The notes beneath the pieces are model-generated. The model was not told the DNA's origin. It saw nothing but the letters and a program-made list of their open reading frames with translations, and searched no databases. This document shows, in pieces, positions 1 through 8,575 of a DNA stretch of 64,000 bases; position 1 is the first letter of the stretch, and each line of letters opens with the position of its first letter. The DNA is taken from positions 40,614 through 104,613 of the forward strand of contig LJHT01000133.1 of assembly GCA_001295905.1 (NCBI GenBank), given 5' to 3'. The translations under genes were made by a program, and so were the position numbers. This DNA is from a beta proteobacterium AAP51. GTDB lineage: Bacteria; Pseudomonadota; Gammaproteobacteria; Burkholderiales; Burkholderiaceae_C.

Positions 1-2
1 TC

Positions 3-221
3 ACCATCTGGGACGATGCCGTGGCCAAGGAGGTGACGCGCGCCATGGGCAAGCGCGTGACGCTGCACTACGAGGAAAAGGTGGGCCTGCCCGGCAGCTG
101 CTTCGGCGACACGCGCTACTACGTCACCGCCGTTACCGTGAGCGACGAGATTCCGCTGGCCACCGGCGTGGTGGTGCCCAACGCGCAGCCGCGGCCGGCT
201 TCCGCGGCGTCGGCTCCCTGA
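3..221 (+). CDS. C-terminal fragment of an unrecognised protein
   Basis: An open frame enters from the left edge and ends in TGA at 219-221, so only the last 72 residues are visible. The fragment runs from TIWDDAV through a region with VGLPGSCFGDTRYY to an Ala/Pro-rich tail. Codon use is the strongly G/C-ending pattern of the core genes here, which supports a real gene. I do not recognise the family, and no catalytic motif is visible in the part present. The true start lies outside the window; the GTG at 21 is not a credible start because the frame is open upstream of it. A hairpin repeat begins at its stop codon. Confidence 0.6.
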   Translation, partial: TIWDDAVAKEVTRAMGKRVTLHYEEKVGLPGSCFGDTRYYVTAVTVSDEIPLATGVVVPNAQPRPASAASAP

Positions 222-285
222 GCCCGCACGAGCAAGGCCGGAAGGCCTTGCTCGGCTGGCGAAGGCCAAGCGGCGATTTCACGCC
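218..285 (+). repeat. Post-stop palindromic repeat, copy 1 (probable terminator)
   Basis: The repeat begins on the stop codon (CTGAGCCCGCACG) of the upstream gene. It contains the hairpin GAGCAAGGCC/GGCCTTGCTC at about 229-252, then GGCTGGCGAAGGCC and TTTCACGCC. A second copy, inverted in the window but in the same orientation relative to its own gene, lies at 2166-2233. It probably acts as a transcription terminator or a REP-like element. Confidence 0.6.
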
Positions 286-308
286 GCAAGGCTGAATTCG
301 GCGCCCGC

Positions 309-2003
309 TCAGGCCCCGAACCACACCACCTTCTTGCGCGCGCCCACCCACTTCTCGTAGTTTTTCGCGAAGAGGTCTTCGATGCGGTTGCGCTTGACCT
401 TGAAGGTGGGCGTGATGAGGTCGTTGTCCACCGTCCAGGCTTCGGCCATCAGCACGATGCAGTCGAGCTGCTCGTGGGGGTCGAGCGTGGCGTTGATGCT
501 GTCGATGTGTGCCGCCATCGTGGCTTCCAGCTCGGCGCGGCCTTCGGCGCTTTGCGCCTTCTTCGCACCGTCGGGGTTCAGCATGGCCAGGGCCAGCGGC
601 TGGCCCAGGTTGGCGCCGGTCACGCAGCAGGCTTCCACGGCCGGGTGCATCACCAGCTTGTCCTCGATGGGCGCGGGCGCCACGTACTTGCCCTTGCTGG
701 TCTTGAAGAGGTCTTTCACGCGGCCGGTGATCTTCAGTCGGCCCTGGGCATCGATGGCGCCCTTGTCGCCGGTCTTCAGCCAGCCGTCGGGCGTCATGGT
801 GTCGCGGCTGAGCTCGGGTTCGCGGTAGTAGCCCAGCATGGTCCAGGGCGCGCGCACCTGGATCTCGCCGTTTTCGGGGGCGATGCGGCACTGCACCGCG
901 TCGTAGGGGCGGCCCACGGTGCCGAAGGCGGCCGAGTCGCCGTCGGTGATGTGGCTGGCGCCCAGGTTCTCGGTCATGCCGTAGCCCTCGGCCACGCGCA
1001 GGCCCAGGCGGGCGTACCAGTTCAGCAGCTCGTGCGGCATGGGCGCCGCGCCGCCGGCGGCGAAGATGCAGTCCTGCAGGCCCAGCGCCGAGAGCACCTT
1101 CTTGCGCACGATGCCACCCAGGATGGGCAGGCTGAGCATCAGGTTCATCTTCTTGGCCGGCATCTTGGCCTGCACGCCCTGCTGGAACTTCACCCACAGG
1201 CGCGGCACGCTGAAGAACACCGTGGGCCGCGCGCGCTGCAGGTCGGCGGTGAAGGTTTCCAGGCTCTCGGCGAAGAACACGTGCATGCCGGTGGCGAGCT
1301 GGCCGTGCTCGACCAACGCGCGCTCCACCACGTGCGACAGCGGCAGGTAGCTCAGCATGCGGCCGTCCTGGCGCAGCGGCACGCGCTGCAGGCCCTGCTG
1401 CACCGCCAGCGCGAAGCTGCCGAAGCTGTGCATCACGCCCTTGGGCGCACCGGTGGTGCCGCTGGTGTACATGATGGTGGCCAGGTCGGTAGCCTCGCGC
1501 ACGGGCCGGCCCTGCAGCGGCGCCGTCTTGGCCGTCAGGCTTTCCCAAGAGGTGTAGCTCTTGGCGGCATCGGCCGGGCACAGCGGCAGGCTGATGCAGG
1601 GCAGGCCTTCGGGAATGCCGGGCTTCATGCCCTCCCAGCCGTCGAGCTTGCCCACGAACAGCAGCTTGGAGCCGCTGTGTTCGAGGATCTGGCGGATGGT
1701 GCCGGCCGCCAGCGTGGGGTACAGCGGCACCGACACGCAGCCGGCCATCCAGATGGCCAGGTCGCTCATGATCCAGTGCGCGGTGTTCTTGGAGATCAGC
1801 GCCACGCGGTCGCCGGGCTGCAGGCCCAGGCTGAGCAGGTGGCTGGCCATGCGGCGCACCTGGTCGCCCACCTGCTGCCAGGTGTAGTCGAGCACCTTGC
1901 CGCCGCCCTGGGGCTGCGTGAAGGCCACGCGCGTGGGCGTGGTGCTTTCCCAGTGGTACAGGCGCTGCAGGGCGAGCGCGTCGGCCGAAACGGTGGATGC
2001 CAT
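309..2003 (-). CDS. AMP-dependent long-chain acyl-CoA synthetase
   Basis: This is a 564-residue member of the ANL (AMP-binding) superfamily. Such enzymes activate fatty acids with ATP to acyl-AMP and then form acyl-CoA in the cytoplasm or at the inner membrane. Visible motifs are the P-loop-like YTSGTTGAPKGVMHSF, the mid-protein GYGMTE, the hinge TGDKGAIDAQGRLKITGR and the C-terminal lysine region KTSKGKYVAP. The ATG at 2003 (MASTVSADA) was chosen because the 20 residues available upstream are low-complexity and unlike the family N-terminus. It resembles the FadD15-like bacterial long-chain group, and the substrate length cannot be told from sequence. It is monocistronic on the minus strand, flanked by two copies of the same hairpin repeat. 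Confidence 0.9.
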   Translation of the reverse strand: MASTVSADALALQRLYHWESTTPTRVAFTQPQGGGKVLDYTWQQVGDQVRRMASHLLSLGLQPGDRVALISKNTAHWIMSDLAIWMAGCVSVPLYPTLAAGTIRQILEHSGSKLLFVGKLDGWEGMKPGIPEGLPCISLPLCPADAAKSYTSWESLTAKTAPLQGRPVREATDLATIMYTSGTTGAPKGVMHSFGSFALAVQQGLQRVPLRQDGRMLSYLPLSHVVERALVEHGQLATGMHVFFAESLETFTADLQRARPTVFFSVPRLWVKFQQGVQAKMPAKKMNLMLSLPILGGIVRKKVLSALGLQDCIFAAGGAAPMPHELLNWYARLGLRVAEGYGMTENLGASHITDGDSAAFGTVGRPYDAVQCRIAPENGEIQVRAPWTMLGYYREPELSRDTMTPDGWLKTGDKGAIDAQGRLKITGRVKDLFKTSKGKYVAPAPIEDKLVMHPAVEACCVTGANLGQPLALAMLNPDGAKKAQSAEGRAELEATMAAHIDSINATLDPHEQLDCIVLMAEAWTVDNDLITPTFKVKRNRIEDLFAKNYEKWVGARKKVVWFGA

Positions 2004-2165
2004 GGTGTGAGGGGTGGCCGCAGGGGGCCCTGTGCAGAAGAAAGAGGCCGCGAGCCTACCCAAGGCAGGCCCAGAATCAAGCGGGGCTTTCCTGAAGCTG
2101 ACATGAACGCAGCTCCGGCACCCGTGTTTCCCCTTTCTGGGGGAGGCGGGGGGGCTCAGCCTGGC

Positions 2166-2233
2166 GGCGTGAAAACGCCACTCGGCCTTCGCCAGCCGCG
2201 CAAGGCCTTTCGGCCTTGCACGTGCGGGCTCAG
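2166..2233 (-). repeat. Post-stop palindromic repeat, copy 2 (probable terminator)
   Basis: Read on the minus strand, this begins CTGAGCCCGCACG at the stop codon of the HDOD gene. It carries the stem GCAAGGC/GCCTTGC at about 2199-2220, and then matches the copy at 218-285 with only a few substitutions over about 68 bases. Both copies sit immediately after a TGA stop. Confidence 0.6.
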
Positions 2234-3090
2234 CGGCCGGCGGCGCGGTCTTCTGCCATCTGCGCCTGCACCTGGCGCACCGCGCGCATCACCAGGATGA
2301 GGTCGAGCTCGGCCGAAGGTGCGATGGCGTTGGCGGCTTCTTCCACGCGCTCGGGCGCCTGCATCAGCGCCCAGGCCAGCACCGACAGCGCGCAGATGGT
2401 GCGCCGCGTCTCGGCCACCGGCAGCGCAAAGGCCGCCTGCGCCACCACGTGGTGGCGCACGCTGGCCACCGCCGCCGCCCCCAGGCCCCAGCTTTCGCAC
2501 AGGGCTGCGCCCAGCGCGTCGTGGCTGACGCCGAAGCCGGCGTGCTCCAGGCCGGCCAGGTCGACGTCGTTGTCGGTGGCGCGCAGCATGGCGCGGTAGT
2601 GGTCGGTGGCGTGGCGGAAGAGCACGGCCTTGCCGCATTCCTCGAACAGCCCGGCCGAGTGCGCCGCCCAGGCATCGAGCGAGAGCTTGGCGGCCAGCTG
2701 GCCCATCAGCGCCCCGCGCTGGCCGGCGCGCTGCCACAGCGGTTCCAGCTCGGGCGCGGGCGGGAAGGCGGCGCGCAGGCCCATCTCGAAGGTGATGGCG
2801 GCCACCTCGCGCATGCCCAGGTAGGTGATGGCCTGGTGCACGCTCTGCACCCGCCCCTTCAGGCCGTAGAGCGACGAGTTCACCGCCTTCATCACGGCGG
2901 CAGCCAGCGCCATGTCGCGCTCGACCAGCGCGGCGGCGGCCTGCAGGTTGATGTCTTCCTCGGCCATCAGCAGCGACAGTTCCACCAGCGCCTGCGGCTG
3001 CGAGGGAATGTCGATGTCCAGCTTGCGCAATTCGGGGTTCACGGACACGGCGGGCTTTCCAGAGGCGGTGGGAACGGGGCTCCGAACCAT
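2230..3090 (-). CDS. HDOD domain protein (signalling output)
   Basis: The product is 286 residues. Most of it is an HDOD domain (about residues 20-220), a catalytically inactive relative of the HD phosphohydrolases that is common in bacterial regulatory proteins. Characteristic text includes LVERDMALAAAVMKAVNSSLYG and QAITYLGMREVAAI. The HD metal-binding residues are not conserved, as expected for the family. The start at 3090 (MVRSPVPTAS) is preferred because upstream residues are low-complexity and lie in the intergenic area. No receiver or GGDEF domain is fused to it, so its partner is unknown. It stands alone between terminators. Confidence 0.85.
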   Translation of the reverse strand: MVRSPVPTASGKPAVSVNPELRKLDIDIPSQPQALVELSLLMAEEDINLQAAAALVERDMALAAAVMKAVNSSLYGLKGRVQSVHQAITYLGMREVAAITFEMGLRAAFPPAPELEPLWQRAGQRGALMGQLAAKLSLDAWAAHSAGLFEECGKAVLFRHATDHYRAMLRATDNDVDLAGLEHAGFGVSHDALGAALCESWGLGAAAVASVRHHVVAQAAFALPVAETRRTICALSVLAWALMQAPERVEEAANAIAPSAELDLILVMRAVRQVQAQMAEDRAAGR

Positions 3091-3373
3091 CCTAGCGGCG
3101 GCCCCGCCAGCTGATCGCTTGAAAAGCGGGGCCTGGTCAGCAAGCCCGCCAGCGCCGGGCTGCCGCCCGCCGCGCCCTGGAAACCGGCCGGCCATGAAAA
3201 AGGCGCCGACACGCGGCGCCTGGAAAAGCCAGCCCATCTGGTGGGGCCGATCTGGAAATCAGCTTTCGAATTCTGTCTGTTGTCTCCTCAGGCCCCCTGG
3301 GCGGCCAGGCTTGCGCGCCAGCCCCCATGAGTGACACAAATGTAACAACGACATAGGCACTGGCTATCCGGAG

Positions 3374-4993
3374 TTACCCGCCGTTCTGCATCCAGGCCGC
3401 CGCGCGCTCGGCAATCATCAGCGTGGGCGAGTTGGTGTTGCCGCTGGTGATGGTGGGCATCACGCTGGCATCGGCGATGCGCAGCCCCTGCAGGCCCTGC
3501 ACCTGCAGGCGCGGGTTCACCACGGCCAGCGGGTCGCCGGCCGCGCCCATGCGGCAGGTGCCCACGGGATGGAAGATGGTGGTGCCGATGTCGCCGGCCA
3601 GGCGCGCCAGTTCCTCGTCGCTCTGGAACTGCACGCCCGGCTTCACCTCTTGCGGGCGGTAGCGGGCCAGCGCCGGCATGGCGGCGATGCGGCGCGTCAG
3701 GCGCAGCGAGTCGGCCGCCACCTGGCGGTCTTCGGGCGTGGAGAGGTAGTTCGCCTGGATGCGCGGCGCGTCCTGCGGCCGTGCGCTGCGCAGGCGCACA
3801 TGCCCGCGCGAGCTGGGGTTCAGGTTGCACACGCTGGCGGTGAAGGCGTTGTAGCGGTGCAGCGGCTGGCCGAAGGCGTCCAGCGACAAGGGCTGCACGT
3901 GGTACTGCACGTTGGGGTGGGCCTGCTCGGCCGAAGAACGCGTGAAGGCGCCCAGCTGCGAAGGTGCCATGCTCATGGGCCCGCTGCGCTTGAGCAGGTA
4001 TTCCAGCCCGATGGCGGCCTTGCCCAGCCAGGAGTGGGCCTGGGTGTTCAGCGTCTTCACGCCCTGTACCGAGAACACCGCGCGGATCTGCAGGTGGTCT
4101 TGCAGGTTCTCGCCCACGCCCGGCAGTTCATGCAAGGGCGTGATGCCGTGTGCGTGCAGCTGCGCCCCCGCGCCTATGCCCGAAAGCTGCAGCAGCTGCG
4201 GCGTGCCGATGGCCCCCGCGCACAGCACCACCTCGCGCGCCGCGCGCACCTGCACCGGTGCGTCAGGGCCGCGCTGCACCTCCACGCCCACGGCACGGCG
4301 GCCTTCCAGCAGCACGCGCGTGGTGTGCGCGCCCGTCCACACCGTGAGATTGGGCCGGCCCTGGGCCGGGCGCAGGAAGGCTTTGCTCGTGTTCCAGCGC
4401 ACGCCGCTGCGCTGGTTCACCTCGAAGTAGCCCACGCCTTCGTTGCTGCCGCGGTTGAAGTCTTCGCTGGCGGGAATGCCCGCCTCGCGCGCGGCCGCGG
4501 CAAAGGCGTCGAGGATCTCCCAGCGCAGCCGCTGCTTTTCCACCCGCCACTCGCCGCCGGCGCCATGCAGGCCGGGCAAGGCGCCGCGCCAGTGGTCCTC
4601 GTGGCGCACGAAATGCGGCAGGCAGTGTTCCCAGGCCCATTGCGGGTCGCCGGTGATCTCGGCCCAGTGCGCGTAGTCGCGCGCCTGGCCGCGCATGTAG
4701 ATCATGCCGTTGATGCTGCTGCAGCCACCCAGCACCTTGCCGCGCGGGTAGCGCAGCTTGCGGCCGTTCAGGCCGGCGTCTTCTTCGGTGAAGAAGAGCC
4801 AGTCGGTGCGCGGGTTGCCGATGCAATACAGATAGCCCACCGGGATGTGGATCCAGTGGTAGTTGTCGGGCCCGCCGGCTTCGAGCAAGAGCACGCGGCA
4901 GTTCGCGTCGGCCGACAGCCGGTTGGCCAGCAGGCAGCCGGCCGTGCCGGCGCCGACGATCACGACATCGAAGTTCGGGGCGGTGTCTTTCAT
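3374..4993 (-). CDS. GMC-family FAD oxidoreductase (choline/alcohol dehydrogenase-like)
   Basis: The product is 539 residues, the normal length for the glucose-methanol-choline family. The N-terminal FAD-binding motif is VVIVGAGTAGCLLANRL (about residues 10-26), followed by LLLEAGG. GMC signature 1 is GKVLGGCSSINGMIYMRG (about 85-102) and signature 2 is around LCAGAIGTPQLLQLSGIG (about 257-274). The C-terminal catalytic His/Asn region is in FHPVGTCRMG and GNTNSPTLMIAE. It oxidises an alcohol, but the substrate is unknown: no betaine aldehyde dehydrogenase gene is adjacent, so a betA name is not justified. It lies 21 bases upstream of the marC stop side, so the two may be read from separate minus-strand promoters. 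Confidence 0.9.
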   Translation of the reverse strand: MKDTAPNFDVVIVGAGTAGCLLANRLSADANCRVLLLEAGGPDNYHWIHIPVGYLYCIGNPRTDWLFFTEEDAGLNGRKLRYPRGKVLGGCSSINGMIYMRGQARDYAHWAEITGDPQWAWEHCLPHFVRHEDHWRGALPGLHGAGGEWRVEKQRLRWEILDAFAAAAREAGIPASEDFNRGSNEGVGYFEVNQRSGVRWNTSKAFLRPAQGRPNLTVWTGAHTTRVLLEGRRAVGVEVQRGPDAPVQVRAAREVVLCAGAIGTPQLLQLSGIGAGAQLHAHGITPLHELPGVGENLQDHLQIRAVFSVQGVKTLNTQAHSWLGKAAIGLEYLLKRSGPMSMAPSQLGAFTRSSAEQAHPNVQYHVQPLSLDAFGQPLHRYNAFTASVCNLNPSSRGHVRLRSARPQDAPRIQANYLSTPEDRQVAADSLRLTRRIAAMPALARYRPQEVKPGVQFQSDEELARLAGDIGTTIFHPVGTCRMGAAGDPLAVVNPRLQVQGLQGLRIADASVMPTITSGNTNSPTLMIAERAAAWMQNGG

Positions 4994-5014
4994 GAAATGG
5001 CAACCAGCGACTGT

Positions 5015-5656
5015 TCAGCGGGCCAGGTGGCTGGCCAGCACCGGGAACAGCTTCACCAGCCCGTCGGCCAGCAGTTCCACCGCCATGGCGGCCAGGATCA
5101 AGCCCATCAGCCTCGTCATGATGTTGATGCCCGTGCGGCCCAGCACCTTGGCAATGCGTCCCGAGGCCGAGAACACGACGAACACCACCAGGCCGATGAC
5201 CACGCCATAGCCCACCAGCACGCCCAGCTCCCAGAGGTGGCGGGTCTTGTCGGCGTAGATCACCATCGTGGAGATGGTGGCCGGGCCGGTGAGCAGGGGA
5301 ATGGTCAGCGGCACCACCGCGATGCTGGCGCCGGCGTCCACCTTCTGGTCGCCCTCGCTCAGATCGCTGGGCTTGCTCTCGGCTTGCTGGGCATTCAGCA
5401 TCGCCAGGCTGCTGATGAGCAGCAGCGTGCCGCCACCCACCTGGAAGCTGGCCAGCGAAATGCCGAAGAACTCGATGATCTTCAGCCCGGCCAGCGCGCT
5501 GATGGCAATCACGCAGAAGGCGGCAAAGGCGCTGATGCGGATGGTGCGCTGCCGCTCGGCGCGGCTGAAAGCCTGCGTGAAATGGATGAAGAACGGCACC
5601 ACGCCGATCGGGTTCACGATCGCCAGCAGCGCGATCAGCGGCTTCAGCAGGTCCAT
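5015..5656 (-). CDS. MarC/UPF0056-family integral membrane protein
   Basis: The 213-residue protein is hydrophobic, with about six transmembrane segments. Family-typical stretches are LLAIVNPIGVVPFFIHFT near the N-terminus and VVPLTIPLLTGPATISTMV in the middle. The family was once linked to multiple antibiotic resistance, but its transport function is unproven. The ATG at 5656 (MDLLKPL) is the natural start because the first helix begins there; the 22 extra upstream residues are charged and Pro-rich. It is divergent from the RRM gene, with about 200 bases between for two promoters. Confidence 0.88.
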   Translation of the reverse strand: MDLLKPLIALLAIVNPIGVVPFFIHFTQAFSRAERQRTIRISAFAAFCVIAISALAGLKIIEFFGISLASFQVGGGTLLLISSLAMLNAQQAESKPSDLSEGDQKVDAGASIAVVPLTIPLLTGPATISTMVIYADKTRHLWELGVLVGYGVVIGLVVFVVFSASGRIAKVLGRTGINIMTRLMGLILAAMAVELLADGLVKLFPVLASHLAR

Positions 5657-5863
5657 AGGGCCGCGATGGTAGGGGCGGGCGGGCTGGAGAGCGGGTAAGT
5701 CCTCGGCGCGCGAAAACAACACTCACGACGCGGGTTCTTTACATCGCCTGCTTTGCGGTGCGCTAATCGGGAGTCTGTGTCTGGCAGCCGCACCTTTCGC
5801 ATGATTGGTTCACGCAGGGTTGAGCTCCGCATGGTTTTTGATAGGTTCTTTTGAGGGCTCCCC

Positions 5864-6358
5864 GTGGGAAACAAACTGTACGTAGGTAACCTGGCCTATT
5901 CGGTGCGCGATGACTCGCTGCTCCAGGCCTTTTCTCAGTTCGGCACCGTCACTTCTGCCAAGGTGATGATGGACCGTGAAACCGGCCGCTCCAAAGGCTT
6001 CGGTTTCGTGGAAATGGGTTCCGACCCCGAAGCGCAAGCCGCCATCAACGGCATGAACGGCCAGCCCATCGACGGGCGCGCCGTGGTCGTCAACGAAGCC
6101 CGCCCCCGTGAAGAGCGTCCGGGCGGCTTTGGTGGCGGTGGTGGCCGCAGCGGCGGCGGTGGCGGCTACGGTGGTGGTGGTGGCGGCTACGGCGGCGGCG
6201 GTGGTGGTGGTGCCGGCGGCGGTGGCGGTGGCCGCAGCCCCTACGGCGGTGGTGGCGGTGGCCGCAGCCCCTACGGCGGTGGCGGTGGTGGCCGCAGTGG
6301 CGGCGGCGGTGGCGGCTACGGTGGTGGTGGTGGCGGCGGCAGCCGCGGCGGCTACTGA
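5864..6358 (+). CDS. Glycine-rich RRM RNA-binding protein
   Basis: The protein is 164 residues. One RNA recognition motif occupies residues 1-80, with RNP2 LYVGNLAY and RNP1 KGFGFVEM. A tail of about 75 residues made of Gly/Arg/Tyr (GGYGGGG, GGRSPYGG) follows. The architecture is that of bacterial and cyanobacterial Rbp proteins and resembles cold-induced RNA chaperones. The start is the GTG at 5864, directly before the first beta strand, with GAGGG upstream as ribosome site. The repeated GGCGGTGGT DNA makes this region prone to length change. It is a single gene ended by a hairpin terminator shared with the convergent PII-like gene. Confidence 0.9.
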   Translation: MGNKLYVGNLAYSVRDDSLLQAFSQFGTVTSAKVMMDRETGRSKGFGFVEMGSDPEAQAAINGMNGQPIDGRAVVVNEARPREERPGGFGGGGGRSGGGGGYGGGGGGYGGGGGGGAGGGGGGRSPYGGGGGGRSPYGGGGGGRSGGGGGGYGGGGGGGSRGGY

Positions 6359-6452
6359 GCCCGCAGCCCGCTTCGAGCGCACACGAATTCAGCGGTCGCG
6401 CGGGGTCCACAGGTCCCGCAGGGTTCGCAGCCCAGGCTACCGTTTCATGATG

Positions 6453-6476
6453 AAGGGCACCCTCGGGTGCCCTTTT
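6453..6476. terminator. Bidirectional rho-independent terminator
   Basis: AAGGGCACC-CTCG-GGTGCCCTTTT forms a 9-bp stem with a 4-base loop and a T run on the plus side, with A residues on the other side. It sits between the convergent RRM gene and the minus-strand PII-like gene and can serve both. Confidence 0.85.
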
Positions 6477-6497
6477 CCATTTCAGCCCCGCCGCTTT

Positions 6498-6806
6498 TCA
6501 ATAGCGCTCGGGGCGCAGCACCTGCACCGGGCTGAAATACAGCGCCACGCTGTAATGCGGCGCATAGGTGGCCAGCACATGGCCGGCCATCTTGTCGGCC
6601 ACCAGCGGATCGCAGATCAGCTTCATCTCGATGGTGCGGTCGGCTTCCCAAGCACCTTCGCGCACGCCTTCGTGCCCGCCGCCCCGCACCTCGGCCACCG
6701 TCCAGCCTTGCGCGCCACGCTCGAGCGCGTCGCGCACCAGCTGTTTCTCAAGCACCGCCTCGGCCACGATCACGAGCAGGGTCTTGGGGTGTTTGTGCAG
6801 GCTCAT
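6498..6806 (-). CDS. PII-like protein paired with SbtA transporter (SbtB-like)
   Basis: This 102-residue protein has the PII fold pattern: first strand TLLVIVAEAVLEKQLVRDAL, T-loop region GWTVAEVRGGGHEGVREG, then a second ferredoxin-like half. SbtB proteins bind adenine nucleotides and gate the sodium-dependent bicarbonate transporter SbtA. The assignment rests on fold and on its place: its ATG overlaps the sbtA stop by 4 bases, so the two are co-translated. The C-terminus ends at LRPERY, so the cysteine-pair loop of the cyanobacterial SbtB is absent. Its regulation is therefore likely to be by nucleotide only. Confidence 0.75.
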   Translation of the reverse strand: MSLHKHPKTLLVIVAEAVLEKQLVRDALERGAQGWTVAEVRGGGHEGVREGAWEADRTIEMKLICDPLVADKMAGHVLATYAPHYSVALYFSPVQVLRPERY

Positions 6807-7735
6807 GCGGTCAGCTTCTGTGCCAGTTCAATGTAAATCGGGATGCCGATGACGATGTTGAACGGAAAGCTGATACCCAGGGCTGCCGTGATGGACAGCG
6901 CAGCATTCGCCTCGGGCACGGCAATGCGCATGGCGGTGGGCGCGGCAATGTAGCTGGCGCTGGCCGCCAGCGTGGCCATCAAGGCCACGCCGCCGGTGCT
7001 GAGGCCCAGCGCCAGCCCCGTGGCTGCGCCGGCCAGCGCCAGCACCGGGGGCGCGCCCAGGCCGATCACCAGCACCGCCGGGCCGAAGCGCTTCACCTCG
7101 CCCAGCCGGCCACCCGCCACCAGACCCAGTTCCAGCAGGAACAGCGCCAGCACGCCCTTGAAGGGGTCGATGAACACGGCCTTGATGGGCGCGGTGCCTT
7201 CCACGCCCGCCACGGCGCCGATGATCAGCCCGCCCAGCAGCAGCAGCACGCTCTTGCCGAACACCACGTCGTGCGCCAGGCCGCGCCAGTTCGTGGCCCC
7301 GCGCCGGCCCATGCGCGCCAGCAGGATGCCCGCCACGAGGCCGGGCGCCTCCATCACGGCCACCCACAGCGCAGCGTGGCTTTCGTAGGGAATGTTCTCG
7401 CGCGTCAACGCCGCCGTGGCCACCGCGAAGGTGACCACGCTCACCGAGCCGTAGTGCGCCGCCAGCGCGGCCGCGTCGGCCTGCACCAGCTTCAGCGCCC
7501 GGCCCAGGGGGTAAAGCACGAAGGGAATGGCAAAACCAAGCGCCATGCACACCGCCACCTGCGGTGCCAGCGCCGCCAGCGGTTGTTTGCTGAGCTCGAT
7601 GCCGCCCTTCAGGCCAATGGCCAGCAGCAGGTAGATGGACAGGGTTTCGTACAGCGCCTCGGGCAGGCGCAGGTCGCTGCCCACCAGGCGTGCGAACACG
7701 CCCAGGAGAAAGAAGAAAACGACGACGTCGATCAT
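6803..7735 (-). CDS. SbtA-family sodium-dependent bicarbonate transporter
   Basis: The 310-residue protein is almost entirely hydrophobic, with about ten membrane segments. Family-typical elements are LAIGLKGGIELSK near the N-terminus, AHYGSVSVVTFAVA in the first half, ASASYIAAPTAMRIAVPEAN and the end FPFNIVIGIPIYIELAQ. SbtA takes up bicarbonate with sodium. The start overlaps the SDR stop by 4 bases and its own stop overlaps the PII-like start, so SDR-sbtA-PII form one transcript. It is shorter than cyanobacterial SbtA (about 370), as is usual for proteobacterial members. Substrate specificity here is inferred from family. Confidence 0.85.
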   Translation of the reverse strand: MIDVVVFFFLLGVFARLVGSDLRLPEALYETLSIYLLLAIGLKGGIELSKQPLAALAPQVAVCMALGFAIPFVLYPLGRALKLVQADAAALAAHYGSVSVVTFAVATAALTRENIPYESHAALWVAVMEAPGLVAGILLARMGRRGATNWRGLAHDVVFGKSVLLLLGGLIIGAVAGVEGTAPIKAVFIDPFKGVLALFLLELGLVAGGRLGEVKRFGPAVLVIGLGAPPVLALAGAATGLALGLSTGGVALMATLAASASYIAAPTAMRIAVPEANAALSITAALGISFPFNIVIGIPIYIELAQKLTA

Positions 7736-8523
7736 GGCGCGCTCTTGTCCGCTTCACGCCGGGGCTTGCGCCCGCGCCCGGCCATCACGCGGTCGTAAAG
7801 GGCATTGGGCAGCAGGCGCAGCAAGGCGGCCACCAGCCCCATCTGCCAGGGAATGACCACGTAGCTGCGGCCCGCCTCGATGGCCGAGAAGGCGCGGTCG
7901 GCAAAGGCTTCGGGCGCCATGAGGAAGGGCATGCGGTAGACGTTGCCCGCCGTCAGCGGCGTGGCCACGTAGCCGGGCACCAGGGTCACCACGCGCACGC
8001 CGCTGCCGCCCAGTTCCACGCGCAGGCTTTCGCAGTAGGCCACCACGCCGGCCTTGCTGGCCGAATAGGCGCCATGCCCGGGCAGCCCGCGCACCGCCGC
8101 CACGCTGGCCACGCCCACCAGCGTGCCTTGCCGGCGCGCGCGCATGGGCGCCACGAAGGGATGGAAGGTGGCGGCCAGGCCGGTGTTGTTGAGTGCGAAG
8201 ATGTCCTGCATCACCGCCAGGTCGGCACGCTCGGCGGTGTCCATGCCCACGCTGATGCCGGCGCAGGCCACCACCACGTCGGGCAGACCCTGCTGCGCGA
8301 TGCAAGCCTGGCCGGCGGCGACGATGCTGTCGACCACCGCCGCGTCGGCCCCGTACACCGCCACCCGCTCGGGCCCCAGGCCCTGGGCCTGCGCCCAGGC
8401 CTGCATCTCGGCGGTGCGGCGCGCCACCAGCGCCAGCCGCCAGCCAGCGGCGGCATAACGCGCCGCCAGGGCCTGGCCAATGCCACTGGAGGCGCCGGTG
8501 ATGAAGACCAGCGGCGCTGTCAT
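7732..8523 (-). CDS. Short-chain dehydrogenase/reductase (SDR)
   Basis: The 263-residue protein has a classical SDR layout. The cofactor motif is TGASSGIG near residue 10, the NAG-equivalent is ACAG in VVVACAGISVG, and the active-site Tyr-x-x-x-Lys is YSASK in GAYSASKAGV. The substrate cannot be predicted. It begins 52 bases after lptC and overlaps sbtA by 4 bases. Placement next to lipopolysaccharide and bicarbonate genes gives no clear pathway. Confidence 0.88.
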   Translation of the reverse strand: MTAPLVFITGASSGIGQALAARYAAAGWRLALVARRTAEMQAWAQAQGLGPERVAVYGADAAVVDSIVAAGQACIAQQGLPDVVVACAGISVGMDTAERADLAVMQDIFALNNTGLAATFHPFVAPMRARRQGTLVGVASVAAVRGLPGHGAYSASKAGVVAYCESLRVELGGSGVRVVTLVPGYVATPLTAGNVYRMPFLMAPEAFADRAFSAIEAGRSYVVIPWQMGLVAALLRLLPNALYDRVMAGRGRKPRREADKSAP

Positions 8524-8575
8524 CGCGGCACCCTCATCGCACCACCCTCATGACATCAACCTCATGGCCCCACCT

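Noticed and set aside
3374..4993. Naming the GMC oxidoreductase betA
   Set aside because: The family motif fits many alcohol substrates, and no betaine aldehyde dehydrogenase, choline transporter or BetI regulator is adjacent.
133..5726. Very long overlapping frames on the strand opposite to the acyl-CoA synthetase, GMC oxidoreductase and MarC genes (for example 474-2300 and 3569-5698)
   Set aside because: They are rich in Arg, His, Gly and Ala, with no family pattern, and mirror real genes. This is normal in DNA of about 70 percent GC.
6121..6358. Short tandem GGCGGTGGT repeats that might look like a CRISPR or VNTR locus
   Set aside because: They code for the glycine-rich tail of the RRM protein in frame and have no spacers.
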